A DNA stretch of 38,538 nt from Actinomycetes bacterium (GTDB taxonomy: Bacteria; Actinomycetota; Actinomycetes; Streptosporangiales; Streptosporangiaceae), in assembly GCA_025964575.1 (NCBI GenBank), contig JAOPYO010000133.1, positions 1 to 38,538 on the forward strand, in the 5' to 3' direction. Position numbers and translations under genes: made by a program. Shown here piece after piece: positions 8,141-17,670 of the stretch. The notes below the pieces were generated by a model that saw nothing but the letters and a program-made list of their open reading frames with translations, made no database searches and had not been told where the DNA came from. Position 1 is the stretch's first letter, and every line of letters starts with the position of its first letter.

Positions 8141-9502
8141 ATGGCGCTGACGGGGCGGACCGGGCTGCTGGCGGCGCTGGGCGCTATCGTGCTGCTCTTC
8201 GTGCCGCATTGGTGGGCGCTGTTCGCTCTGGAGGGCGCGCTCGCCGTCTGTGTCGCGGCGGACCTGGCGCTGGCCGGCAACGTCCGGCAGCTGCGCTTCC
8301 ACCGGACCGGTGACACCAATATCCGGCTCGGTGAGACCGCCAACGTGTCGCTGATCGTGGAGAACCTGGGGCGGCGCCGGGTCAAGGCCCGGCTGCGCGA
8401 CGCCTGGCCGCCGAGCGCCGGCGCGACACCGATGATCACGGCAGCCTCCGATAGCGCCGGTTTCCTGCCACGCCGGCCCCAGAACACCGTCAAGCCCCAG
8501 AACACTGTCACGCTCAGCATTCCGGCGGGCGAGCGACGCCGGACGGACCTGACCCTCGTCCCGACCCGGCGTGGTGATCGCAAAGCCGCCACGGTCACCG
8601 TGCGGTCGACCGGTCCGCTGGGGCTGGCCGCCCGGCAGCTCTCCCGTCCGGTCCCGTGGACGCTGCGGGTGCTGCCCGGTTTCCCATCCCGCCGCCACCT
8701 GCCGGGCAAGCTCGCCAAGTTGCGCGAGCTGACCGGGAACCACATCGCGCTGATCCGCGGCCAAGGCACCGAGTTCGACTCGCTGCGGGAGTACGTCGAT
8801 GGCGACGACGTCCGCTCCATCGACTGGCGGGCCACCGCGCGCCGGGCCGACGTGGTCGTCCGGACCTGGCGGCCGGAGCGGGACCGGCGCATCTACCTGG
8901 TTCTGGACACAGGGCGTACGTCGGCCGGCCGGGTCGGCGACATTCCCCGGCTGGACTGCTCGATGGACGCGGCGCTGCTGCTCGGCGCACTGGCCTCCCG
9001 GGCCGGGGACCGGGTCGATCTGCTGGCCTACGACCGGAAGGTACGGGCCCGGGTCGAGGGCGTCTCCCGGACCGATCTGCTGACCTCGATGGTGCAGGCG
9101 ATGGCGCCGCTGGAGCCCGCGCTGATCGAGTCCGACGCCGCCGGGATGGTTTCGACGATCATGTCCAAGGTGCGGCAGCGCTGCCTGGTGGTGCTCCTGA
9201 CCGAGCTCAACTCGGCCGCGATCGAGGAGGGCCTGCTCCCGCTGCTGCCCCAGCTCACCTCCCGGCATCTGCTGATGATCGCGGCGGTCTCCGATCCCCG
9301 GGTGACCGAGATGGCCCAGGCCCGGGGGGACCTGGCGGCGGTGTACGACGCGGCCGCGGCCGAACGGGCCCGCGCCGAACGGCGCCGGCTCACCGCGGAG
9401 CTCCGCAGATTCGGCGTCGAGGTCGTCGACGCACCCCCCGAAGAGATCGCCCCCGCCCTGGCCGACGCCTATCTCGCCCTCAAATCCGCCGGCCGCCTCT
9501 GA
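8141..9502 (+). CDS. DUF58 family protein (VWA-like)
   Basis: A 453-aa membrane-anchored DUF58 protein, the usual partner of MoxR ATPases. The ATG at 8141 follows a G-rich ribosome-binding site (GGGGGG near 8130-8135); a GTG two codons upstream is an alternative. Two membrane helices near the N-terminus (about 5-45: LLAALGAIVLLFVPHWWALF and LEGALAVCVAADLALAG) are followed by an extracellular-type beta domain. The DUF58 signature REYVDGDDVRSIDWRATAR comes next, then a von Willebrand-like part with LDTGRTSAG in the metal-site position. A near-exact 18-bp tandem duplication (8477-8512) encodes PQNTVKPQNTVT. Function is inferred from the family: an envelope-related target of MoxR. Confidence 0.93.
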   Translation: MALTGRTGLLAALGAIVLLFVPHWWALFALEGALAVCVAADLALAGNVRQLRFHRTGDTNIRLGETANVSLIVENLGRRRVKARLRDAWPPSAGATPMITAASDSAGFLPRRPQNTVKPQNTVTLSIPAGERRRTDLTLVPTRRGDRKAATVTVRSTGPLGLAARQLSRPVPWTLRVLPGFPSRRHLPGKLAKLRELTGNHIALIRGQGTEFDSLREYVDGDDVRSIDWRATARRADVVVRTWRPERDRRIYLVLDTGRTSAGRVGDIPRLDCSMDAALLLGALASRAGDRVDLLAYDRKVRARVEGVSRTDLLTSMVQAMAPLEPALIESDAAGMVSTIMSKVRQRCLVVLLTELNSAAIEEGLLPLLPQLTSRHLLMIAAVSDPRVTEMAQARGDLAAVYDAAAAERARAERRRLTAELRRFGVEVVDAPPEEIAPALADAYLALKSAGRL

Positions 9503-9637
9503 CACCGCCCGCGCCGCCCAGCAGATCGGCGAACCCGAACTGAGTGGTCCGTGAACGAAGGCAAACGACTGAGGTCGGTGCGTTATCGTGATCACTGACC
9601 GGCAGGGTGCACGGCTGACAGGGCGAGATCGCCGCTT

Positions 9638-10264
9638 ATGGCAAGACTCGGCGGTTCATCGATGGGGGTGGGTGTGAGCGGCCACATCCTCCGGCGTCGA
9701 CGGCTTTTGATGCTCCTGGCGGGGTTCTTCGGCTTCGTCATGACCGCGGTCATCTCGGTGATGCCCGGGTCCACCGCAGCCGTGGTGTTTCGCGCGAACA
9801 CCGCGGCGGACGCGAATCGGGTAGGAACCGGGGATTCCCTGGCGGCCGCCATCCTTGGCCAGAGCCGTCACTCCCACAGGCCGCTCGGCGCCACCACCGG
9901 TGCGGCGAGTACCGCTCGCGCCGAGAGCGCCGGGACGCCGGAAGCGCGCGGCGGTTCGGATCCGGCGACCGTTCGAGGTGGGGCTTCCGCAGCGGCTGCG
10001 GCCTTCGGCCGGTTGCGGTGTGCGGCGGACGGTGTCAGCACCGGCTGCCGGGATTCCGCAAGGTCGCAGGCGTCGGTGCGTGGGGCGCCGCGCTCGGCAG
10101 TGTCCAAGCCGTACGGGCTCGGCGTCGTACTGCCACCGGGCGAGACCGGGGTCGGCGCCGACCGGCGCGTGGCCGGTGTCGTGGTGGAGCACGCGGCGGT
10201 TCCACCGGCCGTGTTCACCTCCGCCGTACGGGGCCGTGGGCCACCTTCCATCACGGGTTCTTGA
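9638..10264 (+). CDS. Hypothetical exported protein
   Basis: I do not recognise this 208-aa frame. The N-terminus looks like a true export signal: basic HILRRRRLL, a hydrophobic core (LMLLAGFFGFVMTAVISVM) and then PGSTAA as a possible cleavage region. The rest is low-complexity, rich in Ala, Gly, Ser and Arg, with two Cys at about residues 128 and 137 and no known motif. Codon usage is acceptable at the start and less convincing later. Possible starts are the ATG at 9638, an ATG at 9662 and a GTG at 9674. It lies between the DUF58 gene and a secY paralogue and may share its regulation. It could be a spurious frame beyond the signal sequence. Confidence 0.42.
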   Translation: MARLGGSSMGVGVSGHILRRRRLLMLLAGFFGFVMTAVISVMPGSTAAVVFRANTAADANRVGTGDSLAAAILGQSRHSHRPLGATTGAASTARAESAGTPEARGGSDPATVRGGASAAAAAFGRLRCAADGVSTGCRDSARSQASVRGAPRSAVSKPYGLGVVLPPGETGVGADRRVAGVVVEHAAVPPAVFTSAVRGRGPPSITGS

Positions 10265-10459
10265 CGTTCTCAGTCATTGACCGCAGCGTTCCCGCGAACG
10301 CCGCGGTATCCCCGTGTGGAGGCTTGTCATTTCCCGCATCACCATGGTGCGAGCACTCTCGGTGCTCGCCGGATCACTGCTGCCCGAATTCTCCGAACTC
10401 CCCCGTCATGGTCGCGACGTGCATCACGGCCGCAGGACAGGAATCGCGCAGGAGGAGGG

Positions 10460-11758
10460 ATGCTGACCACGTTCCTTCGGGCGTTCAAGACCCCCGACCT
10501 GCGCAAGAAGCTGCTGTTCACGCTCGGCATCATCGTCGTGTTCCGGCTCGGCCAGAACCTGCCGACGCCCGGCATCGACATCACGGCCGTCAAGACCTGT
10601 ACGGATGCGGCGGCCAATGGCGGCCAATCAGACCTCTTCAACGTGGTCAATCTGTTCAGCGGCGGCGCGCTGCTCAAGCTGTCGGTATTCGCGCTGGGCA
10701 TCTACCCCTACGTCACCGCGAGCATCATCCTGCAACTGCTGACCGCGGTGATCCCGCGCCTGGAGACCCTGAAGAAGGAGGGCCAGGCCGGCACCGCCAA
10801 GATCACTCAGTACACCCGGTATCTGACGGTCGGGCTGGCGGTCCTGCAGGGAACCGGCATCGTGGCGACGGCCGCGACCGGAAACCTGTTCTCGACCTGC
10901 CGATCCCGGCTGCTGCACGACACCCACGTCTTCACCATCACCACAATGGTGATCTGCATGGTCGCCGGTACCGCCGTCATCATGTGGCTCGGCGAGCTGA
11001 TCACCGACAAGGGCATCGGCAACGGCATGTCCATCATGATCTTCACTCAGATCGTCGCGGTGTTCCCGCAGGAGTTCTGGAACATCTTCAAGTCCAAGGG
11101 CGGCTTCACCTTTACGCTGGTCATCCTGCTGAGCATCGCGATCATCGCGGGCGTGGTCTTCGTGGAGCAGGCGCAGCGGCGCATCCCGGTGCAGTACGCC
11201 AAGCGGATGGTAGGCCGCCGGATGTACGGCGGCACGTCCACGTACATCCCGCTCAAGGTCAATCAGGCGGGCGTCATCCCGGTCATCTTCGCCTCGTCGC
11301 TGATGTACCTGCCGGCCCTTGCCACACAACTCTTCCGGAGCAACGCGTTCCTCAACCGGACGCTCGCGCCGTACCTGAAGCAGGACAACCCCTGGCACAT
11401 GGCGATCTACTTCACAATGATCGTCTTCTTCACGTACTTCTACGTCGCGATCACCTTCAACCCCACCGAAGTCGCCGACAACATGAAGAAGTACGGCGGG
11501 TTCATCCCCGGCATCCGGCCCGGTCGGCCGACCGCCGAGTACCTCGACTATGTGCTCGCCCGGATCACCGCTCCGGGCGCACTGTATCTGGGACTGATCG
11601 CGCTCCTACCCCTAAGCGCCTTCGCGGTCATGGGGGCGACGCAGGACTTCCCGTTCGGCGGCACGAGCCTCCTGATCGTCGTCGGCGTGGGACTGGACAC
11701 CGTGAAGCAGATCGAGAGTCAACTCCAGCAGCGCAACTACGAAGGCTTCCTGCGGTAG
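10460..11758 (+). CDS. secY: SecY preprotein translocase subunit paralogue
   Basis: A 432-aa SecY, the ten-helix channel subunit of the Sec translocon. The ATG at 10460 is fixed by a strong GGAGGAGG at 10451-10458; the open frame extends 61 codons upstream but that part does not look like SecY. Family signatures are present: PYVTASIILQLL (83-94), WLGELITDKGIGNGMS (176-191), YAKRMVGRRMYGG and PLKVNQAGVIPVIFAS, and the C-terminus QQRNYEGFLR. It resembles the housekeeping actinobacterial SecY rather than the SecY2 of accessory Sec systems. However, secY normally lies in the ribosomal-protein spc operon beside adk and map, and none of those genes is here. This is therefore probably a second copy, with an independent terminator. 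Confidence 0.93.
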   Translation: MLTTFLRAFKTPDLRKKLLFTLGIIVVFRLGQNLPTPGIDITAVKTCTDAAANGGQSDLFNVVNLFSGGALLKLSVFALGIYPYVTASIILQLLTAVIPRLETLKKEGQAGTAKITQYTRYLTVGLAVLQGTGIVATAATGNLFSTCRSRLLHDTHVFTITTMVICMVAGTAVIMWLGELITDKGIGNGMSIMIFTQIVAVFPQEFWNIFKSKGGFTFTLVILLSIAIIAGVVFVEQAQRRIPVQYAKRMVGRRMYGGTSTYIPLKVNQAGVIPVIFASSLMYLPALATQLFRSNAFLNRTLAPYLKQDNPWHMAIYFTMIVFFTYFYVAITFNPTEVADNMKKYGGFIPGIRPGRPTAEYLDYVLARITAPGALYLGLIALLPLSAFAVMGATQDFPFGGTSLLIVVGVGLDTVKQIESQLQQRNYEGFLR

Positions 11759-11828
11759 TGCATGTCGCACGACGTCCACGCCCAGGCGGCTCGGCCTCGA
11801 CGGGGCGGTGCGGGCAGTGGTCGTCAGG

Positions 11829-11861
11829 TCAGGCCGGGGTCCCATGGCGACCCCGGCCTGA
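11829..11861. terminator. Bidirectional hairpin terminator, secY / spoIIM
   Basis: A 13-bp perfect stem: TCAGGCCGGGGTC (11829-11841), loop CCATGGC, GACCCCGGCCTGA (11849-11861), with a further short outer pairing (GG/CC) after a bulge. It lies between the convergent secY and spoIIM genes, 70 bases after the secY stop. No T-run follows on either strand, as is common for actinomycete terminators. Confidence 0.8.
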
Positions 11862-11894
11862 GACCAGGTGTGGCTGGGGTCCGGTACGACGCGG

Positions 11895-12890
11895 TCAGGC
11901 GGCGATGGGGGCGACGTCGGGGGTGATGCCGTCGTCACCGGTCTCACCGCGTTTCACGGCCCGCCGGCCGAGGACGATCACATAGGTGAGGAAGGCGGTC
12001 TCCGCGACGACTCCGATGCCGATACGCAGCCAGGTGACCGACACGTAGCCGGTGACGAAACCCTCGATGGCGCCGGAGATCAGGAGTACCCCGACCAGCC
12101 CGATGACGATGCTCACCAGCGCCCGCCCCTCCTCGGCCAGGGCCCGTCCGCGGGGCCGCCCACCTGGATCGATGATCGTCCAGCCCAACTTGAGCCCGGT
12201 CCCGCAGGCCAGGTAGACCGCGCTCAGTTCCAGCAGGCCGTGCGGGAGGATCAGGCCGAAGAAGATGTCGCCCTTCCCGTAGGCGAACATCAGTCCCCCG
12301 GTCACCCCCAGGTTCACCGTGTTGCCCAGCAGCGCATAGATGGGGAAGATGCCGAGCAGAATCCCACCGATCAGCGCCAGTGCCGAGACCCAGAAGTTGT
12401 TGACCCAGACCTGGAACGCGAACGCTGCCGCGTCGTGCTCGGTGTAGTAGTTCGCGAAGTCGTGTTCGACGAGCCTGCGGATCTGGCTGGGCGCGCCGAT
12501 CGTCGCCTGCACCTCGGGGCTGTGCACGATCCACACGGCGATGATCGTGGCCAGCACGATCGACACGGCAGCGTTGCCCACCCACCACCAGCGCATCCGA
12601 TAGGCGGCGGCCGGGAAGGTCACCGTGACGAACCGGATGGAATCCCGCCAGAGCGGAGCCTGTGCGCCGGTCACCGCCGCCCGGCCCCGGGCGACCAGTG
12701 ACGACAGCCGGCCGACCAGCACCGGGTCCGGCGAACTCGACCGCACCACGGACAGATGGGTGGCCGTCCGCTGGTACAGCTCGATCAGCTCATCGACCTC
12801 GACGCCGGTCAGCTTCCGGCTACGGTTGATGAGCCGTTCCAGACGCGTCCATTCGGTGTGATGAGCGGCCACAAACGCATCGACGTCCAC
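11895..12890 (-). CDS. SpoIIM-like (stage II sporulation protein M) membrane protein
   Basis: A 331-aa polytopic membrane protein of the SpoIIM/DUF95 family. The soluble N-terminus (about 1-95) begins MDVDAFVAAHHTEWTRLE and contains LYQRTATHLS, both typical of the actinobacterial family. About five to six membrane helices follow, with the conserved core FWVNNF-like VNNFWVSALALIGGILLGIFP and a GLILPHGLLEL motif at about residues 225-235. In Bacillus, SpoIIM belongs to the engulfment machinery. In actinomycetes the gene clusters with MoxR/DUF58/RDD genes and its role is not clear. It is divergent from the RDD gene (117-bp gap), and converges on secY. Confidence 0.93.
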   Translation of the reverse strand: MDVDAFVAAHHTEWTRLERLINRSRKLTGVEVDELIELYQRTATHLSVVRSSSPDPVLVGRLSSLVARGRAAVTGAQAPLWRDSIRFVTVTFPAAAYRMRWWWVGNAAVSIVLATIIAVWIVHSPEVQATIGAPSQIRRLVEHDFANYYTEHDAAAFAFQVWVNNFWVSALALIGGILLGIFPIYALLGNTVNLGVTGGLMFAYGKGDIFFGLILPHGLLELSAVYLACGTGLKLGWTIIDPGGRPRGRALAEEGRALVSIVIGLVGVLLISGAIEGFVTGYVSVTWLRIGIGVVAETAFLTYVIVLGRRAVKRGETGDDGITPDVAPIAA

Positions 12891-13007
12891 GGCCCGAGAT
12901 TAGCGCTCCCGGCCGCTCACCCGGCAAACTGGACCGTACAGAATCAGGACCGCAGAAACCCGCACCCGACCGCAGGCCGATCCGGGCCGCCAGAGAGCAG
13001 GAGAGCC

Positions 13008-14033
13008 GTGGCCGAACTCGTCACCGGCGAGGCCGTAGCCCTCGACCTCCGGGTGGCCCGGCTGCCCAGTCGTGGGATCGCGCTCTTCCTCGACGTTCTC
13101 TTTCAGTACGCGCTGCTGAACTTCGCCAGCTTTCTGGCCGCCATGACCAGGGTTCTGGACGAGGCGTGGGGACTCGGTTTCGCAATTCTGGGGACGGCCG
13201 CGATCCTGGTCGGTTATCCGACGGCGTGCGAAACGCTCAGCCGGGGTCGCACGCTGGGCAAGATGGCCCTGGGCCTGAGGGTGGTGAGCGACGACGGCGG
13301 TCCGATCCGGTTCCGCCAGGCGCTGGTCCGTGCTCTGTCGGCGGTGTTCGAGATCTGGATCCTCTTCGGCTCACCGGCGCTCATCGCATCGCTGTTCAAC
13401 CGGCAGGGCAAGCGGCTCGGCGACCTCTTCGCGGGCACGATCGTCATCCAGGACCGGATACCCGAGTCGGCGCTCCTGGGACCGGTCGCGGTGATGCCGC
13501 CGCAGCTGGCCGGCTGGGCCCATTCGCTCGAGCTGTCCCAGCTGTCCGACGGGCTGGCGTTGACCGCCCGTCAGTATCTGCTCCGGTTCTGGGAACTGCT
13601 GCCCGAGGTACGGGACGCCATGGGGCAGCGTCTCGTGGACCAGGTCGTGGCACGGGTGAGCCCGCCGCCACCCCCCGGGGTACGCCCGGAGATCCTGCTG
13701 TCCGCCGTGCTCGCGGAGCGCCGGCATCGGGAGGAGTGGCGGCTGGCCCAGCGCCGCGCCCGCCGGGACGCGCTCGCCTGGCGCGGCGCCCCCGCGGCAT
13801 ACGGCCCGCAGCCGGTTCCGGCCATGGCCGTCTCGGGGTCGGCGCCCCAGCCGCCGCCGGTGACCGGTCCTCCCGCGCCACCGCCGTTCAGCCCGCCCGG
13901 CCCCGGCCAGCCTCGGTTCCTGCCGCCCCCGCAATACGGCCATGGCCCTTACGAGCAAGTGCTCGCCCCTCAACCGCCACCGCGACAGCCCCCGCCCTAT
14001 CCTCCCGGCCAGCCCCACCCTCCCGGCCGCTGA
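13008..14033 (+). CDS. RDD family membrane protein
   Basis: A 341-aa protein starting at GTG 13008 with GCAGGAGA four bases upstream. The RDD domain occupies about residues 15-155: an Arg in VARLPSRGIALFLDVLF, a second helix with GFAILGTAAILVGYP, the family-typical RGRTLGKMALGLRVV, and RLGDLFAGTIVI. A soluble region with DGLALTARQYLLRFWELL follows, and then a Pro-rich C-terminal tail of about 100 residues with repeated PPP and PG motifs. The function of RDD proteins here is unknown. The gene is divergent from spoIIM, its usual neighbour, and belongs to the same conserved MoxR neighbourhood. Confidence 0.93.
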   Translation: MAELVTGEAVALDLRVARLPSRGIALFLDVLFQYALLNFASFLAAMTRVLDEAWGLGFAILGTAAILVGYPTACETLSRGRTLGKMALGLRVVSDDGGPIRFRQALVRALSAVFEIWILFGSPALIASLFNRQGKRLGDLFAGTIVIQDRIPESALLGPVAVMPPQLAGWAHSLELSQLSDGLALTARQYLLRFWELLPEVRDAMGQRLVDQVVARVSPPPPPGVRPEILLSAVLAERRHREEWRLAQRRARRDALAWRGAPAAYGPQPVPAMAVSGSAPQPPPVTGPPAPPPFSPPGPGQPRFLPPPQYGHGPYEQVLAPQPPPRQPPPYPPGQPHPPGR

Positions 14034-14037
14034 TCGA

Positions 14038-14066
14038 AAGCCGGCCAGGCTCTCAGCCGGCGGCTT
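14038..14066. terminator. Candidate terminator between convergent genes
   Basis: Directly after the RDD stop, GCCGGC (14040-14045) can pair with GCCGGC (14056-14061) around a 10-base loop. Flanking AAGCC (14038-14042) can alternatively pair with GGCTT (14062-14066). It fills the short space between the convergent RDD gene and the 14066 gene, overlapping the latter's stop codon. The stem is modest. Confidence 0.45.
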
Positions 14067-14668
14067 CACCCCAGAGTGGGCGGGTTCTCGAGTTCGGTGA
14101 GCTCGATGCCCGGGGCCTCGAGGACCACGTCCCCGGCGAGATGCAGGGCGACGGTCTCGCCAGTGGCCAGATCGGTGACCTCGTAACGCTCGACCGGCAA
14201 CGGCCCGAGGTCGGTGTCGTGCCTCGTGATCTCGGCCAGCCGCCAGCGCTGCCGGACCGTGAGAGCCGCCAGCTGTGACCCGCTCAGCCGTACGAGCCGT
14301 ACATCGGCCTGCGCGCCCGCCTCCAACCGGAGAGACCTCGCCACGGCCACCAGAAACCCAGGAGAGTCCCCGAGAAAGCCCACGGCCCGCACGGCGTGCT
14401 CAGTGGTCCCGGGCGACTCCAGCGGCGGCGCCCCGGACCCGGCGGGCGACCGGAGCCACAGCAGTTCCGGGCCGGTCAGCCCGCCCCGGACCAACCAGTC
14501 CCGGGTGCGCAGCTCCATCCGGACCGGGCACCAGCGGCTGTCCACGGTGAGATCGGTGTGAAGGCCGTCTGCGCGATCCGCGACATAGCGCCAGCCGACG
14601 GGGCCGGGGGCGCACTGGAAACGCTCCTCCACGCCGTCCTCGAGATGGACGTACGTTCCGCGGGGCAC
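14066..14668 (-). CDS. Conserved-type hypothetical protein, downstream of SAHH
   Basis: I do not recognise this 200-aa soluble protein. The sequence looks like a real coding region: balanced composition, alternating beta-rich stretches (GVEERFQCAPGPVGWRYVAD, DLTVDSRWCPVRMELRTRD, LPVERYEVTDLATGETVALH) and no signal or membrane segment. It starts at GTG 14668, four bases after the stop of the short SAHH gene, so it is very likely cotranscribed and coupled with it. There is no obvious ribosome-binding site. A beta-barrel, ligand-binding type fold is my guess from the pattern only. The tight coupling suggests a role near S-adenosylhomocysteine or nucleoside metabolism, but nothing in the sequence shows it. 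Confidence 0.72.
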   Translation of the reverse strand: MPRGTYVHLEDGVEERFQCAPGPVGWRYVADRADGLHTDLTVDSRWCPVRMELRTRDWLVRGGLTGPELLWLRSPAGSGAPPLESPGTTEHAVRAVGFLGDSPGFLVAVARSLRLEAGAQADVRLVRLSGSQLAALTVRQRWRLAEITRHDTDLGPLPVERYEVTDLATGETVALHLAGDVVLEAPGIELTELENPPTLG

Positions 14669-14672
14669 CGGC

Positions 14673-15929
14673 TCAGGAGCCGTGCCGCCAGGAGGAGAGG
14701 TAGTCCTCCTGATCCGCGGTGAGGGTGTCGATCTCGATGGTCATGGAGGCCAGCTTCAGCCGGGCGACCTCACCGTCGATGTCGGCCGGGACGTCGTAGA
14801 CGCCGGGGGTGAGGGTCTCGTAGGCCGTCGCGAGCCACGCACAGGTGAGGGCCTGGTCGGCGAAGGACATGTCCATGACGGCCGCCGGATGGCCTTCGGC
14901 GGCGGCCAGGTTGACCAGCCGGCCCTCTGCCAGCAGGACCAGGCGGCGGCCGTCGGCCAGCACGTACTCGTCGGCGAAGGGCCGGACACCGCGGTGTACG
15001 TCGACGGCGAGTTCCTGCAGTCCCCGCACGTCGATCTCCACGTCGAAGTGTCCGGAGTTGGCAAGGATCGCGCCATCCTTCATACGCTCGAAGTGCTCAC
15101 TGGTGATGACGTCGCGGTTGCCGGTGACGGTGATGAAGACGTCCCCGTGCTCGGCGGCCTGAGCCATCGGCAGCACCGAGAAGCCCTGGAGGAGGGCGTC
15201 GAGCGCCTTCACCGGGTCGATCTCTGTGATGACCACCCGGGCGCCGAGCCCACGGGCCCGCTCGGCCAGGCCCCGGCCGCAGTAGCCGAAGCCGGCGATG
15301 ACGATCGTCTTGCCCGCCAGCAGGAGGTTGGTGGCGCGGATGATGCCGTCCAGTGTGGACTGGCCGGTGCCATAGCGGTTGTCGAACATGTGCTTGGTGT
15401 CGGTGTCGTTGACCGCGACCATGGGGAATTTCAGCGCGCCCTCGCGGGCCATCTGGTGCAGCCTGATGACACCGGTCGTCGTTTCCTCACAGCCCGCCTT
15501 GACGCTGCCCAGCAGGTCGACGCGCTCGGTGTGCAGGATGTTGACCAGGTCACAGCCATCGTCCAGGACGAGATCCGGCTCGATGGCCAGCGCCTGATGA
15601 ATATGCCGGTAGTAGCCCTCGCGGTCGATGCCGGACCGGGCGAAGACGGCGGCGCCGTACTCATGCACGAGGGCGGCCGCGGTGTCGTCCTGAGTGGACA
15701 AGGGGTTGGAGGCGGCCAGCGCCACGGTGGCCCCACCCGCCTGCAATGCCCGGATGAGGTTGGCGGTCTCGGTCGTCACGTGCATGCATGCGGCGATCTT
15801 GAGGCCGCTCAGGGGAAGTTCGGCGGCGAATCGCTCCCGGATCTGCCGCAGCACCGGCATCGCGCGGTCCGCCCACTCGATCCGCTTCACCCCGCCGTAC
15901 GCCAGCGAGGCATCCGCGATGTCGCTCAT
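14673..15929 (-). CDS. Adenosylhomocysteinase, short archaeal/Thermotoga-type
   Basis: A 418-aa S-adenosylhomocysteine hydrolase-family enzyme (SAH to adenosine plus homocysteine, NAD-dependent). The ATG at 15929 has GGAGG five bases upstream; longer in-frame extensions run into the hairpin at 15950-15993. Conserved elements are the substrate-site HVTTET, CEETTTGVIRLHQM, NDTDTKHMFDNRYGTG with catalytic Lys and Asp, and an NAD-binding GFGYCGRGLAERARGLGA in place of the usual GYGDVGKG. It lacks both the roughly 40-residue insertion of the long form and the C-terminal KPEHYRY tail, ending QEDYLSSWRHGS, as archaeal and Thermotoga enzymes do. Some enzymes of that subfamily prefer S-inosylhomocysteine, so substrate is uncertain. 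It is followed by the coupled 14066 gene. Confidence 0.93.
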   Translation of the reverse strand: MSDIADASLAYGGVKRIEWADRAMPVLRQIRERFAAELPLSGLKIAACMHVTTETANLIRALQAGGATVALAASNPLSTQDDTAAALVHEYGAAVFARSGIDREGYYRHIHQALAIEPDLVLDDGCDLVNILHTERVDLLGSVKAGCEETTTGVIRLHQMAREGALKFPMVAVNDTDTKHMFDNRYGTGQSTLDGIIRATNLLLAGKTIVIAGFGYCGRGLAERARGLGARVVITEIDPVKALDALLQGFSVLPMAQAAEHGDVFITVTGNRDVITSEHFERMKDGAILANSGHFDVEIDVRGLQELAVDVHRGVRPFADEYVLADGRRLVLLAEGRLVNLAAAEGHPAAVMDMSFADQALTCAWLATAYETLTPGVYDVPADIDGEVARLKLASMTIEIDTLTADQEDYLSSWRHGS

Positions 15930-15949
15930 CCCGACCTCCCTCAATTGAG

Positions 15950-15993
15950 TCGTGGCGAGTCCCGCACCGAGATCGGTGCGGGACTCGCCACGA
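15950..15993 (-). promoter_or_regulatory. Perfect 20-bp hairpin between the two SAHH genes
   Basis: Left arm 15950-15969 (TCGTGGCGAGTCCCGCACCG) and right arm 15974-15993 are exactly complementary around the four-base loop AGAT. The hairpin starts 27 bases after the long-form SAHH stop and ends 21 bases before the short-form SAHH start, with only the GGAGG site between. No T-run follows. It may be a terminator, an attenuator that lowers expression of the second gene, or an mRNA 3'-end stabiliser. Confidence 0.85.
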
Positions 15994-16020
15994 GTCAAAC
16001 GTGCGCCCCTGATCGATCGA

Positions 16021-17451
<1,431 letters not shown>

Positions 17452-17631
17452 GGTTCGTAGCTCCTGGGGTCCATATCGTGCGGCCTGTTGCCGCGCCGTC
17501 GGTCCGTCCGGCCCCGCCGAATGCACTGCCGCGATGGGCACCTTCAGCGGCGCAGGCGGCGGACTCGACGTGGCTCCTTTCAGCGAGTCTAGGTGGGTAG
17601 GTGCCCCCGACGCACGGCCGGACGCCGCTTT

Positions 17632-17663
17632 CTGACAGCTATTTGTTAGATTTGGCGCATACT
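17632..17663 (+). promoter_or_regulatory. Candidate MerR-type promoter with operator dyad
   Basis: An AT-rich patch in otherwise GC-rich DNA. A -35-like CTGACA (17632-17637) is separated by 20 bases from a -10-like CATACT (17658-17663), the over-long spacing typical of MerR-controlled promoters. CTGACA-N6-TGTTAG (17632-17649) is an inverted repeat with one mismatch. The -10 ends seven bases before the merR ATG, which would make the transcript leaderless. The region also separates merR from the divergent ahcY gene. Confidence 0.4.
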
Positions 17664-17670
17664 TGGATCC

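Noticed and set aside
8117..9595. A 492-codon minus-strand frame opposite the DUF58 gene
   Set aside because: Antisense shadow of a gene with clear DUF58 signature and membrane helices.
9946..9975. A T-loop-like GGTTCGGATCC that might indicate a tRNA
   Set aside because: No matching acceptor, anticodon or D-arm pairing lies upstream.
10277..10459. A 61-residue N-terminal extension of SecY
   Set aside because: It has no resemblance to SecY N-termini, and a strong GGAGGAGG site fixes the start at 10460.
10018..11985. A 655-codon plus-strand frame overlapping secY in another phase
   Set aside because: It is rich in His/Arg/Asp and lacks any hydrophobic or family pattern, whereas the other phase is a complete SecY.
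17452..17670. A possible SAH or SAM riboswitch upstream of ahcY
   Set aside because: I looked for the conserved cores by eye in the minus-strand leader; only a weak GACTCG/CGAGTC stem is present and no match to the consensus. A covariance-model search would settle it.
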